37,382 nt of DNA from Limosilactobacillus oris DSM 4864 (GTDB taxonomy: Bacteria > Bacillota > Bacilli > Lactobacillales > Lactobacillaceae). Shown piece after piece: positions 1 through 7,345 of this stretch. The DNA lies in contig NZ_AZGE01000019.1 in assembly GCF_001434465.1 (NCBI RefSeq), positions 1 to 37,382 of the forward strand. Direction: 5' to 3'. Position 1 is the first letter of the stretch. Every line of letters begins with the position of its first letter. Under the pieces are notes generated by a model, which had not been told where the DNA came from, made no database searches, and worked only from the letters and a program-made list of their open reading frames with translations. A program made the position numbers and the translations under genes.

Positions 1-674
1 TCGGCACCAGAAGCGGCGATTGGCAGGAGGCCAACCGGGCAGAGGACGGAGTAGCGGCCACCGACCCCATCAGGAATGACAAAGGATTCGTAACCGTTGG
101 TGTCGGCCTCGGTCTTCAACGCCCCCTTGGCCTTGTCGGTTGTGGCGTAGATCCGCTTGTTAGCTTCTTCCAGGCCGTACTTTTCAATCAGCTTCTTCTT
201 GAAGATCCGGAAGGCAATTGACGGTTCAGTCGTCGTCCCGGACTTGGAAACGACATTGACGGAGAAGTCCTTGTCACCAATTAGTTCCAGCAGGTCGTGA
301 ACGTAGGTCGAGCTGAGGGAGTTCCCGGCAAAGATGACCAGTGGGTACTTCCGGTCTGCCGCACTTTGCGCCTGATAGAAAGTGTTGTGGAGGAAGTCGA
401 TTGCCATCTGAGCACCGAGGTAGGAGCCCCCGATTCCAATGACAACCAAGATGTCGGAGTCAGACTGGATCTTCTTGGCGGCTTGCTTGATCCGCTCAAA
501 TTCATCCTTGTCGTACTCGCTTGGCAGGTGGAGCCAGTCGCGGTAGGCGGCCCCGGCACCGGTCCCGTTGCGGAGTTCATCATCCGCGGCCTTGACCATT
601 GCCTGCATTTCACCAAGTTCGTTGTCATGAACAAATTGTTTCAAGCCTTGTGTATCAAATGAAAGATGTGCCAT
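1..674 (-). CDS. pgi: Glucose-6-phosphate isomerase, 5' part (runs off the left edge)
   Basis: Interconverts glucose 6-phosphate and fructose 6-phosphate in the cytoplasm. The first 224 codons are present. The reading starts [12 protein letters not shown] and contains the sugar-phosphate (SIS) domain motif [25 protein letters not shown], and the family signature [16 protein letters not shown] close to the window edge. The ATG at 672-674 follows a GA-rich ribosome binding site (AGAAGAGAG). The C-terminal half lies outside the window. The gene diverges from a SemiSWEET gene, and its promoter at 746-774 carries a cre-like site and a LacI-type palindrome, which suggests carbon-source control. Family assignment is firm; regulation is inferred from the sites. 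Confidence 0.96.
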   Translation of the reverse strand, partial: MAHLSFDTQGLKQFVHDNELGEMQAMVKAADDELRNGTGAGAAYRDWLHLPSEYDKDEFERIKQAAKKIQSDSDILVVIGIGGSYLGAQMAIDFLHNTFYQAQSAADRKYPLVIFAGNSLSSTYVHDLLELIGDKDFSVNVVSKSGTTTEPSIAFRIFKKKLIEKYGLEEANKRIYATTDKAKGALKTEADTNGYESFVIPDGVGGRYSVLCPVGLLPIAASGA

Positions 675-745
675 AAACTGCTCTCTTCTTTCTCAATTAC
701 TATTCTCGCTCCCTGATGAAGCGGTTACTTTTCTTAACGGTTTAT

Positions 746-774
746 ATGATAGCGCTTACTATTTTATATGTCAA
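746..774 (-). promoter_or_regulatory. pgi promoter
   Basis: On the minus strand a perfect -35 TTGACA (769-774) is followed by 17 bp and the -10 TATCAT (746-751). It is the best sigma-A promoter upstream of pgi. The -35 lies inside the palindrome 768-785 and the -10 overlaps the cre-like site, so two repressors could block polymerase here. Confidence 0.75.
747..760. promoter_or_regulatory. cre-like catabolite site
   Basis: TGATAGCGCTTACT agrees with the CcpA cre consensus TGWNANCGNTNWCA at every fixed position except the last base. It overlaps the pgi -10 box, a position usually linked to repression. Binding by CcpA is inferred. Confidence 0.6.
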
Positions 775-785
775 CCGGTTGACAT
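768..785. promoter_or_regulatory. 18-bp perfect palindrome, LacI-family-type operator
   Basis: ATGTCAACCGGTTGACAT is a perfect inverted repeat with a central CG, as expected for LacI/GalR-family operators. Each arm contains TTGACA, so the same element supplies the -35 box of both divergent promoters. A related site with the same half-site, TGTCAAnC, lies over the adh promoter (25070-25091). Confidence 0.7.
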
Positions 786-807
786 TAACTTTTTTAGAGA
801 ATAAGAT
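779..807 (+). promoter_or_regulatory. Probable SemiSWEET promoter
   Basis: The right arm of the palindrome gives -35 TTGACA (779-784). Seventeen bases later lies TAAGAT (802-807), four of six matches to the -10 consensus. It is weaker than the opposing pgi promoter. Confidence 0.45.
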
Positions 808-879
808 ATGAGAAAAGCGGTTAATATAGTGCTCTTATATGTAAAATTAATCTCATAGATGAAAGGACTCGTTATCATT

Positions 880-1167
880 ATGGATAATCAAAAACTAACG
901 ACCAAGCAGACGGTCCGGAAGTTCACCGGAAACTTTGCCACGATTGCCTGCCTGGTTATGTACTTCTCCTACATTGAACAGATTATTGCCAACTTTACCG
1001 GCCAGCCAGTTTCACCTGTTCAACCGTTCTTTGCCTCCATCAATGCCTTGTTATGGGTAATCTACGGTTGGGTAAAGCCCGATAAAAAGGATTGGCCAGT
1101 GATTATCGCCAACTTCCCTGGAATTATCTTCGGGTTAGTAACGGCAATTACTTCATTTGTTCACTAG
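880..1167 (+). CDS. SemiSWEET family sugar transporter
   Basis: A 95-aa membrane protein with three predicted helices (about residues 14-35, 42-60 and 66-90), the size and topology of bacterial SemiSWEETs, which dimerise to pass sugars across the membrane. Family features include SYIEQIIANFTGQPVSP after helix 1, INALLWVIYGW in helix 2, and DWPVIIANFPGIIFG in helix 3. The usual PQ pair is EQ here. ATG 880 is preferred over the in-frame ATG 859 because AAAGGA (862-867) precedes it, although the gap is long at 12 nt. It diverges from pgi, so sugar uptake and the first steps of hexose phosphate metabolism may share control. Transport substrate cannot be read from sequence. Confidence 0.85.
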   Translation: MDNQKLTTKQTVRKFTGNFATIACLVMYFSYIEQIIANFTGQPVSPVQPFFASINALLWVIYGWVKPDKKDWPVIIANFPGIIFGLVTAITSFVH

Positions 1168-1276
1168 CTGTAACATAAATCTACTGCTTTAACAGCGCAG
1201 TATACAAAGAGGGCTCCAGTGCTTGGCCAAGCACTGGAGCCCTCTTTATTTCTAAAAACTAGCTACCCGCTTTAGT
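1164..1276. repeat. Dispersed intergenic element, copy 1
   Basis: Layout: CTAGCT, then AACATAAA, a CCAG-containing hairpin, TTTCTAAAAACTAGCT and GCTTTA. The same order of words with point differences occurs at 8914-9000, also just after a plus-strand gene. The hairpin inside this copy is the terminator at 1206-1247. Confidence 0.55.
1206..1247. terminator. Bidirectional terminator between SemiSWEET and macro genes
   Basis: A perfect 42-bp palindrome whose 21-nt arms (1206-1226 and 1227-1247) begin AAAGAGGG and end CCCTCTTT. It is A-rich on one side and T-rich on the other, and lies between convergent genes, so it should terminate both. Confidence 0.85.
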
Positions 1277-1778
1277 TATTAACAGCTGCTTGGTATGCTC
1301 GAGCAGTTGTCGGGTCAAAGCAGACCATCGTCACTTCTTCCACGTGACTGGCCGAGCGTAAAAATTCCCGGATTGTGCGGACGGCAATTTGAGCGGCCCG
1401 GTCTAAGGGAAAAGAATAGACGCCCGTACTGATCGACGGGAAAGCCACGGTCCGACAACCGTATTCGTCCGCCAGCGTCAAACTGTTGCGGTAAGAATTC
1501 GCTAGCAGCTGTTCCTCTCCATGGTCGCCCCCGTGCCAAATGGGACCCGGGGTGTGGATAATATACTTCGCCGGCAAATTAAAGCCACTGGTAATTCGGG
1601 CCTCCCCGGTCGGGCAACCGCCAAACTTTTCACAAGCCGCGTATAGGGCTGGGCCCGCCGCCCGGTGAATTGCGCCGTCAACACCGCCGCCACCCATCAG
1701 CGTGGTATTAGCAGCGTTGACAACTGCGTCTGCCGCGATGGTCGTAATATCGCCTTGAACTACCTGAATTGTTTTCAT
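1272..1778 (-). CDS. Macro domain protein (probable ADP-ribose / O-acetyl-ADP-ribose hydrolase)
   Basis: A 168-aa single macro domain of the YmdB type. Ligand-binding motifs are in order: QGDIT (8-12), VVNAAN (19-24), GGGGVDGAIHRAAG (29-42) and SISTGVYSFP (about 114-123). Proteins of this family hydrolyse O-acetyl-ADP-ribose or remove ADP-ribose from proteins in the cytoplasm; the substrate is not determinable here. The ATG overlaps the stop of the upstream regulator gene (TAATG), so the two are translationally coupled. The gene lies back-to-back with the SemiSWEET terminator. Confidence 0.9.
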   Translation of the reverse strand: MKTIQVVQGDITTIAADAVVNAANTTLMGGGGVDGAIHRAAGPALYAACEKFGGCPTGEARITSGFNLPAKYIIHTPGPIWHGGDHGEEQLLANSYRNSLTLADEYGCRTVAFPSISTGVYSFPLDRAAQIAVRTIREFLRSASHVEEVTMVCFDPTTARAYQAAVNN

Positions 1779-2422
1779 TACCGATTCCTTCTTTGCTTAA
1801 ATTGCGGATAAAGCCAAATTGCTTCAACAATTGACAATGCTGACAAGGCCACTACAAAGCCCCGTCCAAAGCCGGCCCCAAGCCCGTATGCCGTCGCCGA
1901 ACCTGAATAGCTAGTAAAATCAAGCTTGATCAGTAACGCTGTAACTACGATAAAGGTCAAGATCGCCCCCACCTGAGTGACCCGATTTTGCTTCTTCCAA
2001 TCGGCCTTGCTTAACAGGAAATAAACATTTACAGATAAGAGGCCAACGACTGCTCCAGCTAAAAAACGGCCCAGTGGTGGCAGCTGGTTAATCATTCCGG
2101 TTCCAAATAGTGCCCGCCATAAAAAGTATAAACTGATCACGACATTACACAAATACGAAATTGTAAAAATCCGGTCCTGCTTAGCCAACGATGCGTGTTC
2201 TTGCTTATAGTTATTAATCATCTCGTGGTCCTCCCGTAATAAATCATCTAAGCTAACCTGGTAGAGGTCACTGAGCTGGACCAGCATAAAAATGTCGGGA
2301 TACGAGCGCCCATTTTCCCAGCTAGAAATCGTCTTCCGGGATACCCCGAGTTTAGTTGCGACTTCCTGCTGGGTCCAGTCATTGTGGGCCCGGTATTGTT
2401 TGATTTTCTCTGCGAATTCCAT
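1778..2422 (-). CDS. XRE-family regulator with a C-terminal membrane domain
   Basis: A 214-aa protein. Residues about 1-65 form a Cro/CI-type helix-turn-helix (TQQEVATKLGVSRKTISSWENG). The remainder holds four predicted membrane helices (about 88-107, 118-138, 148-168 and 184-203), so the DNA-binding domain is tethered to the membrane. ATG 2420-2422 follows GGAGG at a good distance. It is the first gene of a two-gene operon with the macro-domain protein, whose start codon overlaps this stop. The palindrome at 2447-2460, just upstream, could be its own operator. Target genes are unknown; autoregulation is inferred. Confidence 0.85.
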   Translation of the reverse strand: MEFAEKIKQYRAHNDWTQQEVATKLGVSRKTISSWENGRSYPDIFMLVQLSDLYQVSLDDLLREDHEMINNYKQEHASLAKQDRIFTISYLCNVVISLYFLWRALFGTGMINQLPPLGRFLAGAVVGLLSVNVYFLLSKADWKKQNRVTQVGAILTFIVVTALLIKLDFTSYSGSATAYGLGAGFGRGFVVALSALSIVEAIWLYPQFKQRRNR

Positions 2423-2446
2423 TCAGTGCCTCCGTATTTCAAATTG

Positions 2447-2460
2447 ATTTCCCGGGAAAT
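2447..2460. promoter_or_regulatory. CCCGGG-centred palindrome upstream of the XRE/macro operon
   Basis: ATTTCCCGGGAAAT is a perfect 14-bp palindrome 25 bp upstream of the XRE start codon. The same core recurs between genes at 21573-21590 and 23970-23983. An operator role is possible but unproven. Confidence 0.35.
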
Positions 2461-2522
2461 AATTCTTGCTAACAAGATACCAAGCTGGCCCCCAAATGTC
2501 ACGCTAACCTTTCCAGACAAAC

Positions 2523-2564
2523 AAAAATCACTGGATGCTCATTTTCTGAGCCCCAGTGATTTTT
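2523..2564 (-). terminator. pepO terminator
   Basis: Arms AAAAATCACTGG (2523-2534) and CCAGTGATTTTT (2553-2564) form a 12-bp stem. A second small stem (GCTCA/TGAGC) lies inside the loop. It is placed about 75 bp after the pepO stop codon and has T-runs on both strands. Confidence 0.8.
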
Positions 2565-2639
2565 AATTTTTGATGACCGGCAAAGTGCCCCAGGGCCGGA
2601 CGCATCCCTTGTCGAGGAGGTTATTTCCCCTCCCAATAG

Positions 2640-4544
2640 CTACCAAATATTGACCCGGTCTTCCGGCGCCTTGTACATCTGGTCGCCTGGCTGGATCCCA
2701 AAGGCAGTGTAGAAGTCAGCCTGGTTTTGCGCCTGGACGTTGGCCCGCAGCTTTTGCGGTGCGTGAACGTCAATTGACAGCAATAATTGTTCATATTGCT
2801 GGGTGGCCTTCATCCGCCAAATCGTTGCCCAGTTGATAAAGAACTCTTGGGCGTTGAAGTCGTCCTCTTCCTTCGCCGCTTCCAAGGCGCAGGACAGGCC
2901 CCCGCCATCGGCGATGTTTTCGGAGACCGTCAGCTTCCCGTTGACCTTCTGGCCCGCAATTGGCAAGCCGTCAAATTCGTCGATCATCTTCTGGGCGAGT
3001 TCCTTAAAGTGGGCGGAGTCTTCCGGCGTCCACCAATTGTTCAAGTTCCCGTACTCATCAAAGAGGGCCCCATTGTTATCGAAAGCGTGGGAAATTTCGT
3101 GGGCGATGACCGCGCCAATTCCCCCGTAATTCTGGCTACTCGTTTGTTTCAGCGAATAGAATGGCGCCTGCAGGATAGCAGCTGGGAAAACAATAATGTT
3201 CTTAAACGGGTGGTAGTAAGCGTTGACCGTGGCGGCGCTCATTTCCCAGCGCATCCGGTCAACCGGCTTGTTCCAACGGCTAAACATTTCCTTGCTAGCA
3301 ACGATACTCAATTGGTTAAGGTTAGCAATCAGTGATTCCAGCTCATCGACCTTTAAGTGGTCGTACAATGACGGAATTTTGTCTGGGTAGCCGACTTGGA
3401 TGCCCAGCTTATCTAGTTTGAGAACTGCCTTATCCCGGGTTGCCTTGCTCAACCAGGTGTTATTGGTCAGGCGTTGCTTGTAGACGGCAATCATCTGCTC
3501 AACCATGTGGTGGACGTCCGCCTTAGCTTGCGGTCCGAAGTAGGTCTTGCCATAGTAGTCCCCCGCCACCTGGCTAAAGATGTCCCGGGCCAGGTAGTAG
3601 GCAAACTTCTGCTGGCTGACCGGCTTCTTGCTCCCGGATAACGCCCGGCTGTACCGGCCGTTGATTTCCCGCATCTCATCATCCAGGTAACTGGCGTTGT
3701 CGCGGACAACATTGATCAGTGCCCAACTCTTAAAGAGGTCAAAGTGGTCCTTGAGAATGTTGTTCAGGGCCTTAAAGTAGGCCGGTTCCATCACGATGAC
3801 CTTGTCCGGCGTTGCCCCTACCAGCTGCTTGATGACGGCTGCTAGATCCAGTTGGTCCGTGGAAGCAGCCAGCTCGGCAACTGTCTGTGGATTGTACATC
3901 TTACTGTAATCGGCTGCCTCTTCCGCACTCTTCACGTTCGGCGCCAAGAGCGCATCAAAAGCCTGGGCTTCCTTGATCAGTTGGGCAGCCTGCTCTTCGG
4001 TGTAGTCCAGCTTTAACAATAGCTCCTTAACCATTGCAGCCCAAAGTTTCATCAACTGGTCATGCTGGTCCTTCTTCGCCGGCTCGTAGTAACTCTTATC
4101 AGGCAGAATCAGCGATGGTGAAGAAACAAACAGTGCATAGACCGTGGCGTTCTTCATATCCGCATCAATATCAAACAATACCGGTGATGGTAGCCCCATC
4201 AGCACCCAGTTCTTCCACTGCTTCTGGTAGTCAGCGTATGAATCAAGGGCTGTGACGCTGGCTAGCAAGCGTTGTAACGGCACAGGGCCGACCTTTTTCC
4301 GCAGGTCAAACTTCTTCGCCACCCGGTACAGCTTAATCATCTCGTTAAAGCGCGAATCGTCTGACGTCTTCTTACCGTCTGCGTAGTCCTCAAAATCAGC
4401 CATCATCTGCTTATCGATTTCGTCGACCAGGTCGTTAAAACCTCCCGTTGCTGGTTTGTCATCGGGAATCTTAGCGTCCTTGATCCAGGCACCATTGACA
4501 GCTTCGTAAAGGTCATCCTTGATTAATTCCTTGTTAATTGCCAC
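2640..4544 (-). CDS. pepO: M13 family endopeptidase PepO
   Basis: A 634-aa zinc metallopeptidase of the neprilysin family, which cleaves oligopeptides taken up from milk or plant protein. The zinc site HEISH lies in VIAHEISHAFDNNG (about residue 480) with the third ligand in ENIADGGG. The NAYYHPFKN region and the C-terminal end VNIW are typical for lactobacillar PepO. There is no signal peptide or membrane anchor, so it should be cytoplasmic. The start is GTG at 4542-4544, preceded by GAGGAGG. It is probably monocistronic: it has its own -10 (TATAAT, 4577-4582, minus strand) and terminator. Length matches the family. Confidence 0.95.
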   Translation of the reverse strand: MAINKELIKDDLYEAVNGAWIKDAKIPDDKPATGGFNDLVDEIDKQMMADFEDYADGKKTSDDSRFNEMIKLYRVAKKFDLRKKVGPVPLQRLLASVTALDSYADYQKQWKNWVLMGLPSPVLFDIDADMKNATVYALFVSSPSLILPDKSYYEPAKKDQHDQLMKLWAAMVKELLLKLDYTEEQAAQLIKEAQAFDALLAPNVKSAEEAADYSKMYNPQTVAELAASTDQLDLAAVIKQLVGATPDKVIVMEPAYFKALNNILKDHFDLFKSWALINVVRDNASYLDDEMREINGRYSRALSGSKKPVSQQKFAYYLARDIFSQVAGDYYGKTYFGPQAKADVHHMVEQMIAVYKQRLTNNTWLSKATRDKAVLKLDKLGIQVGYPDKIPSLYDHLKVDELESLIANLNQLSIVASKEMFSRWNKPVDRMRWEMSAATVNAYYHPFKNIIVFPAAILQAPFYSLKQTSSQNYGGIGAVIAHEISHAFDNNGALFDEYGNLNNWWTPEDSAHFKELAQKMIDEFDGLPIAGQKVNGKLTVSENIADGGGLSCALEAAKEEDDFNAQEFFINWATIWRMKATQQYEQLLLSIDVHAPQKLRANVQAQNQADFYTAFGIQPGDQMYKAPEDRVNIW

Positions 4545-4576
4545 GTTGTATTCCTCCTCAAAGTGAGTTTGTCACT

Positions 4577-4582
4577 ATTATA
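4577..4582 (-). promoter_or_regulatory. pepO -10 box
   Basis: TATAAT on the minus strand, about 33 bp upstream of the GTG start. No convincing -35 is seen. An AGCGCT-centred, weakly cre-like sequence lies upstream, too degenerate to call. Confidence 0.45.
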
Positions 4583-4612
4583 CTATTTTTAGCGCTTTTG
4601 CTGGGAACTTAA

Positions 4613-4909
4613 CTACTCTTGGAAGGGCCGGAGCAACTCCTGGCGGGCACTCGCCGCAAACCACTGACCGTGGTCGATCAGCAACTGATTAACACTTCGG
4701 TAGTCCGCCAGGTCAACTCGGCCGGGCAAGAGACCGCCTCGTTGCAACTGCCGTGCTAGGGCCACATCCTGTCTTTCCAAAACATCCCGGTAAATTGGCT
4801 GCTGGTCCGGCTCCCATTCTTCATTTAGCAGCGCTGCCGCCCGCACGTAGTTTCTTCCGTGCGTTAGCACCGCGAGCATCGTTTCCGGTGGTAATATTCG
4901 TTCAGTCAT
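4613..4909 (-). CDS. Small unknown protein of the MoxR-VWA operon
   Basis: A 98-aa protein with no family I recognise. It is charged, probably helical and soluble, with no signal peptide or membrane helix. ATG 4907-4909 lies inside the end of the upstream VWA gene (8-bp overlap) and is preceded by GAGGAGGGAGC, so expression must be coupled to that gene. Its fixed position as last gene after a MoxR ATPase and its VWA partner suggests an accessory of that pair. No function can be assigned. Confidence 0.7.
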   Translation of the reverse strand: MTERILPPETMLAVLTHGRNYVRAAALLNEEWEPDQQPIYRDVLERQDVALARQLQRGGLLPGRVDLADYRSVNQLLIDHGQWFAASARQELLRPFQE

Positions 4910-6179
4910 TTTGCTCCCTCCTCAGTTCCAAAACGTGGCTGGCTGGTGCTGGTACCGATAGCTGGTCACGCTTCGTTGTCAGCAGCCAAAACACATTGCG
5001 GTAGTGGTGGCAACGGAGCGTGCTCTCACCCCAGCCATCGGTGATGATTACAACCATGGTTCCGGTCGTCGGAACATGGTGGTCACGAAGATAATCAAAA
5101 ACACACTGAAATTGCGTCCCACCACCGCCCTGGCGGGTAAGGCGCGGCGCTTGTCTGGGCCGAAGACGCGTCCCCTTGCCACTTACCTTGGCGTCAAATG
5201 AATACAGCCAGGCTGGCAGCCCCAGTGTTCCCGTCATCTGCCCAATTGCAAGCAAAGCGGTGGAGAGCTCTTCATCGGAAACAGACCCCGAATTGTCAAC
5301 AAAGATATGAACAGCGGGTACTAAACGGCTGACTTGTCCTGGAAGATCCATGCGTAGCGGCTGACGACGGTTAAAGCGGTTCGCCCGGGGCTGATGACCC
5401 TGGGCAATTTTGCCCAGCTGACGACGGAGGAGCAGTTGCCAAATAGGGACCGCAGCTGGCTGATGATTGGGGTGTGCAATCTGCTCCCGAACATCTCCTG
5501 GCAATAAGCCACGATCACGCTGGGGCGTTTGCCGCCAGGCTTGGCGTACAAGCTGTTTGACTGCTGCCAAGCGGGCACCTTGGTCCGCATTTATTTGAGC
5601 ACCATTAGCCCACCCGGCATGACTTTCAACTGGCTGCTCGGCAGCTGTTTTCATGTCTTTTCCTGTATTGGTACCGCCCACTGCATGAAGCAACTTTTCT
5701 CGTTCTTCTTGACTGGCACCATTAATAATTTGCAGGTATTCCTGCGAATCAAGTTTTTCTGGAACTGGCCGCCGAAGGACTCGCCGCAGCTGAGCAAGAC
5801 TGGCGGTCCCCTGCGGCGTTCCCGGGAGGTACTGGTTAACCGCAATATCCGTTGCCACGGCTACTAGTTCCTGGTCCGAATAATTCGCATACCGAACCGG
5901 GTGTTCCCAGACCACGTGCAAGGCCAAATGAGCCAGCAGCAAAACCGCATCATCCTGACGCAGTGCTAACAGGCGGTCCGGATTAACGCTGATGACCAGT
6001 TGGTTGCCAACCCAGGCTAACCCCATCGTCGCCTGTAATTGGCGGTCAAAACGGTGGGGTAATTGTAGAATAATTTCACCCATCAACCGCTGATGGTGCA
6101 AAAGGACTGTTACTAATTGGTAGTAGCGCCGGTCCGCGCTTGGTGCTGGATTCCTAAATATTTTCTGCCAGAAGGTCAT
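4902..6179 (-). CDS. VWA-like (DUF2201-type) protein, MoxR partner
   Basis: A 425-aa protein. The N-terminal half resembles the DUF2201 putative metallopeptidase region, but the expected HExxH reads HLALH (in LAHLALHVVWEH, about residues 82-93), so the catalytic Glu is missing. The C-terminal part is a VWA-like domain with a MIDAS site: DxSxS in FVDNSGSVSD (about 290), a Thr in GGGGTQF, and an Asp in ITDGWG. Such proteins commonly work with MoxR AAA+ ATPases in assembling or activating target complexes. Its start overlaps the MoxR stop (ATGA), consistent with stoichiometric expression. The client is unknown. Confidence 0.8.
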   Translation of the reverse strand: MTFWQKIFRNPAPSADRRYYQLVTVLLHHQRLMGEIILQLPHRFDRQLQATMGLAWVGNQLVISVNPDRLLALRQDDAVLLLAHLALHVVWEHPVRYANYSDQELVAVATDIAVNQYLPGTPQGTASLAQLRRVLRRPVPEKLDSQEYLQIINGASQEEREKLLHAVGGTNTGKDMKTAAEQPVESHAGWANGAQINADQGARLAAVKQLVRQAWRQTPQRDRGLLPGDVREQIAHPNHQPAAVPIWQLLLRRQLGKIAQGHQPRANRFNRRQPLRMDLPGQVSRLVPAVHIFVDNSGSVSDEELSTALLAIGQMTGTLGLPAWLYSFDAKVSGKGTRLRPRQAPRLTRQGGGGTQFQCVFDYLRDHHVPTTGTMVVIITDGWGESTLRCHHYRNVFWLLTTKRDQLSVPAPASHVLELRREQND

Positions 6180-7345
6180 CCGCGGCGCTCCCCTTGACTA
6201 GCCGCTCGCGCTAACTCTTGGTAGAGCCTGGCTACGGCGCCTGCTGGTGCAGAAGTAGCCTGTCGGTACATCGCCGTTAATAATGGCAGGCCGGCCTCCC
6301 CGACTGACTTAGCAACCGCCACCTGCCCATCAGCACTGATTGAGCGAAGAAGTTTAAGAAAAACCGCGGCGCCTTGGTCCGTGTCCAGACTATAATCACC
6401 AGGCTGGTTGAGCCATTCTCGAAGGAGCTCTACCTTGACTGCTTCATCCGCCGTTTTAAATTGCCTTTGACCGTCAGCAGTTGTTTGCACAGCCTCCAAG
6501 GTCAATTCTCTACCCTGAGCCAGGAAAAATTGGGCGAAGGATTCGCCGACTGTTGCACCCAGGTCACCACTAAAGAGGTCACCGGCCAATTGCTCTTGCG
6601 TCTCCCGTGGTAATTTCTGCAATTCATCAAGGTTCTTGCTAACCCGCTCCCAAGCCCGGGGCGTTGGCTCAAGGTCGCTCTCAGGGCTATTAGCAACCAT
6701 CATCAAGCGATCGGGGTGACTATCCAAGTACTTAATCACCAGAGCATTGATTGCTGGTTGCCGGTGTCGTGCCCATTCTAGCCACTCGGTCGTCGAAGTA
6801 GCCATCACCAGGCGGACGGTTCGGTCGTTGATTGCCGCGTCACCAATGGCAACGTCATATTCTCGGTCATTAAAGCCAGCCATGGTGCTGTCCGGGTTTT
6901 CCGCTATAATCATCTTCACCTGGGCGGGAAGCTGCAATGAATTGATTCGCCGCTGCAAAACTAAGTTCATCAGTTCGCTTTGGACTGCTTGGCTCCCCCG
7001 GTTGAATTCATCCAGGAACCAGATAATCGGCTGGCCGGGATGCTCTTCCGCAAACTGAATAATTCGAATCAGAGTTTCCGCATAGCCATACTGCACGTTT
7101 GCCAAGCGTCCGTAATTTTTAGTTTCCACAAAGGAATCACTCGTCAGGGGCGGTACCGGAATTGCCAGGTCACCCTTTTCGCTCAGGCTAACCACCGTGG
7201 TGTAGAGCTGGGCACTCATTTGCCGCGCAACATCTTCCACCAGCGCCGACTTCCCGATTCCGGCGTCACCAACGATATTAGGGACGTTGCCCGCACGCAG
7301 TACCAGTGGAATCGCCGTTAATAACTGTTGATAAGTCAGTGCCAT
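6176..7345 (-). CDS. MoxR-type AAA+ ATPase
   Basis: A 389-aa ATPase. Walker A is GDAGIGKS (about residues 26-33), Walker B is IIWFLDEFNRG (about 107-117) and the sensor region is MIIAENPDS (about 145-153). The organisation matches MoxR-family AAA+ proteins that pair with VWA proteins as chaperone-like remodelling machines in the cytoplasm. The start codon directly abuts the mpg stop (TAGATG), and the 3' end overlaps the VWA gene by 4 bp. The four genes mpg-moxR-vwa-small protein are therefore one tightly coupled operon. The remodelled substrate is not evident. Confidence 0.85.
   Translation of the reverse strand: MALTYQQLLTAIPLVLRAGNVPNIVGDAGIGKSALVEDVARQMSAQLYTTVVSLSEKGDLAIPVPPLTSDSFVETKNYGRLANVQYGYAETLIRIIQFAEEHPGQPIIWFLDEFNRGSQAVQSELMNLVLQRRINSLQLPAQVKMIIAENPDSTMAGFNDREYDVAIGDAAINDRTVRLVMATSTTEWLEWARHRQPAINALVIKYLDSHPDRLMMVANSPESDLEPTPRAWERVSKNLDELQKLPRETQEQLAGDLFSGDLGATVGESFAQFFLAQGRELTLEAVQTTADGQRQFKTADEAVKVELLREWLNQPGDYSLDTDQGAAVFLKLLRSISADGQVAVAKSVGEAGLPLLTAMYRQATSAPAGAVARLYQELARAASQGERRG

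Noticed and set aside
4585-4605. cre site at pepO
   Set aside because: The AGCGCT-centred sequence misses several fixed cre positions.
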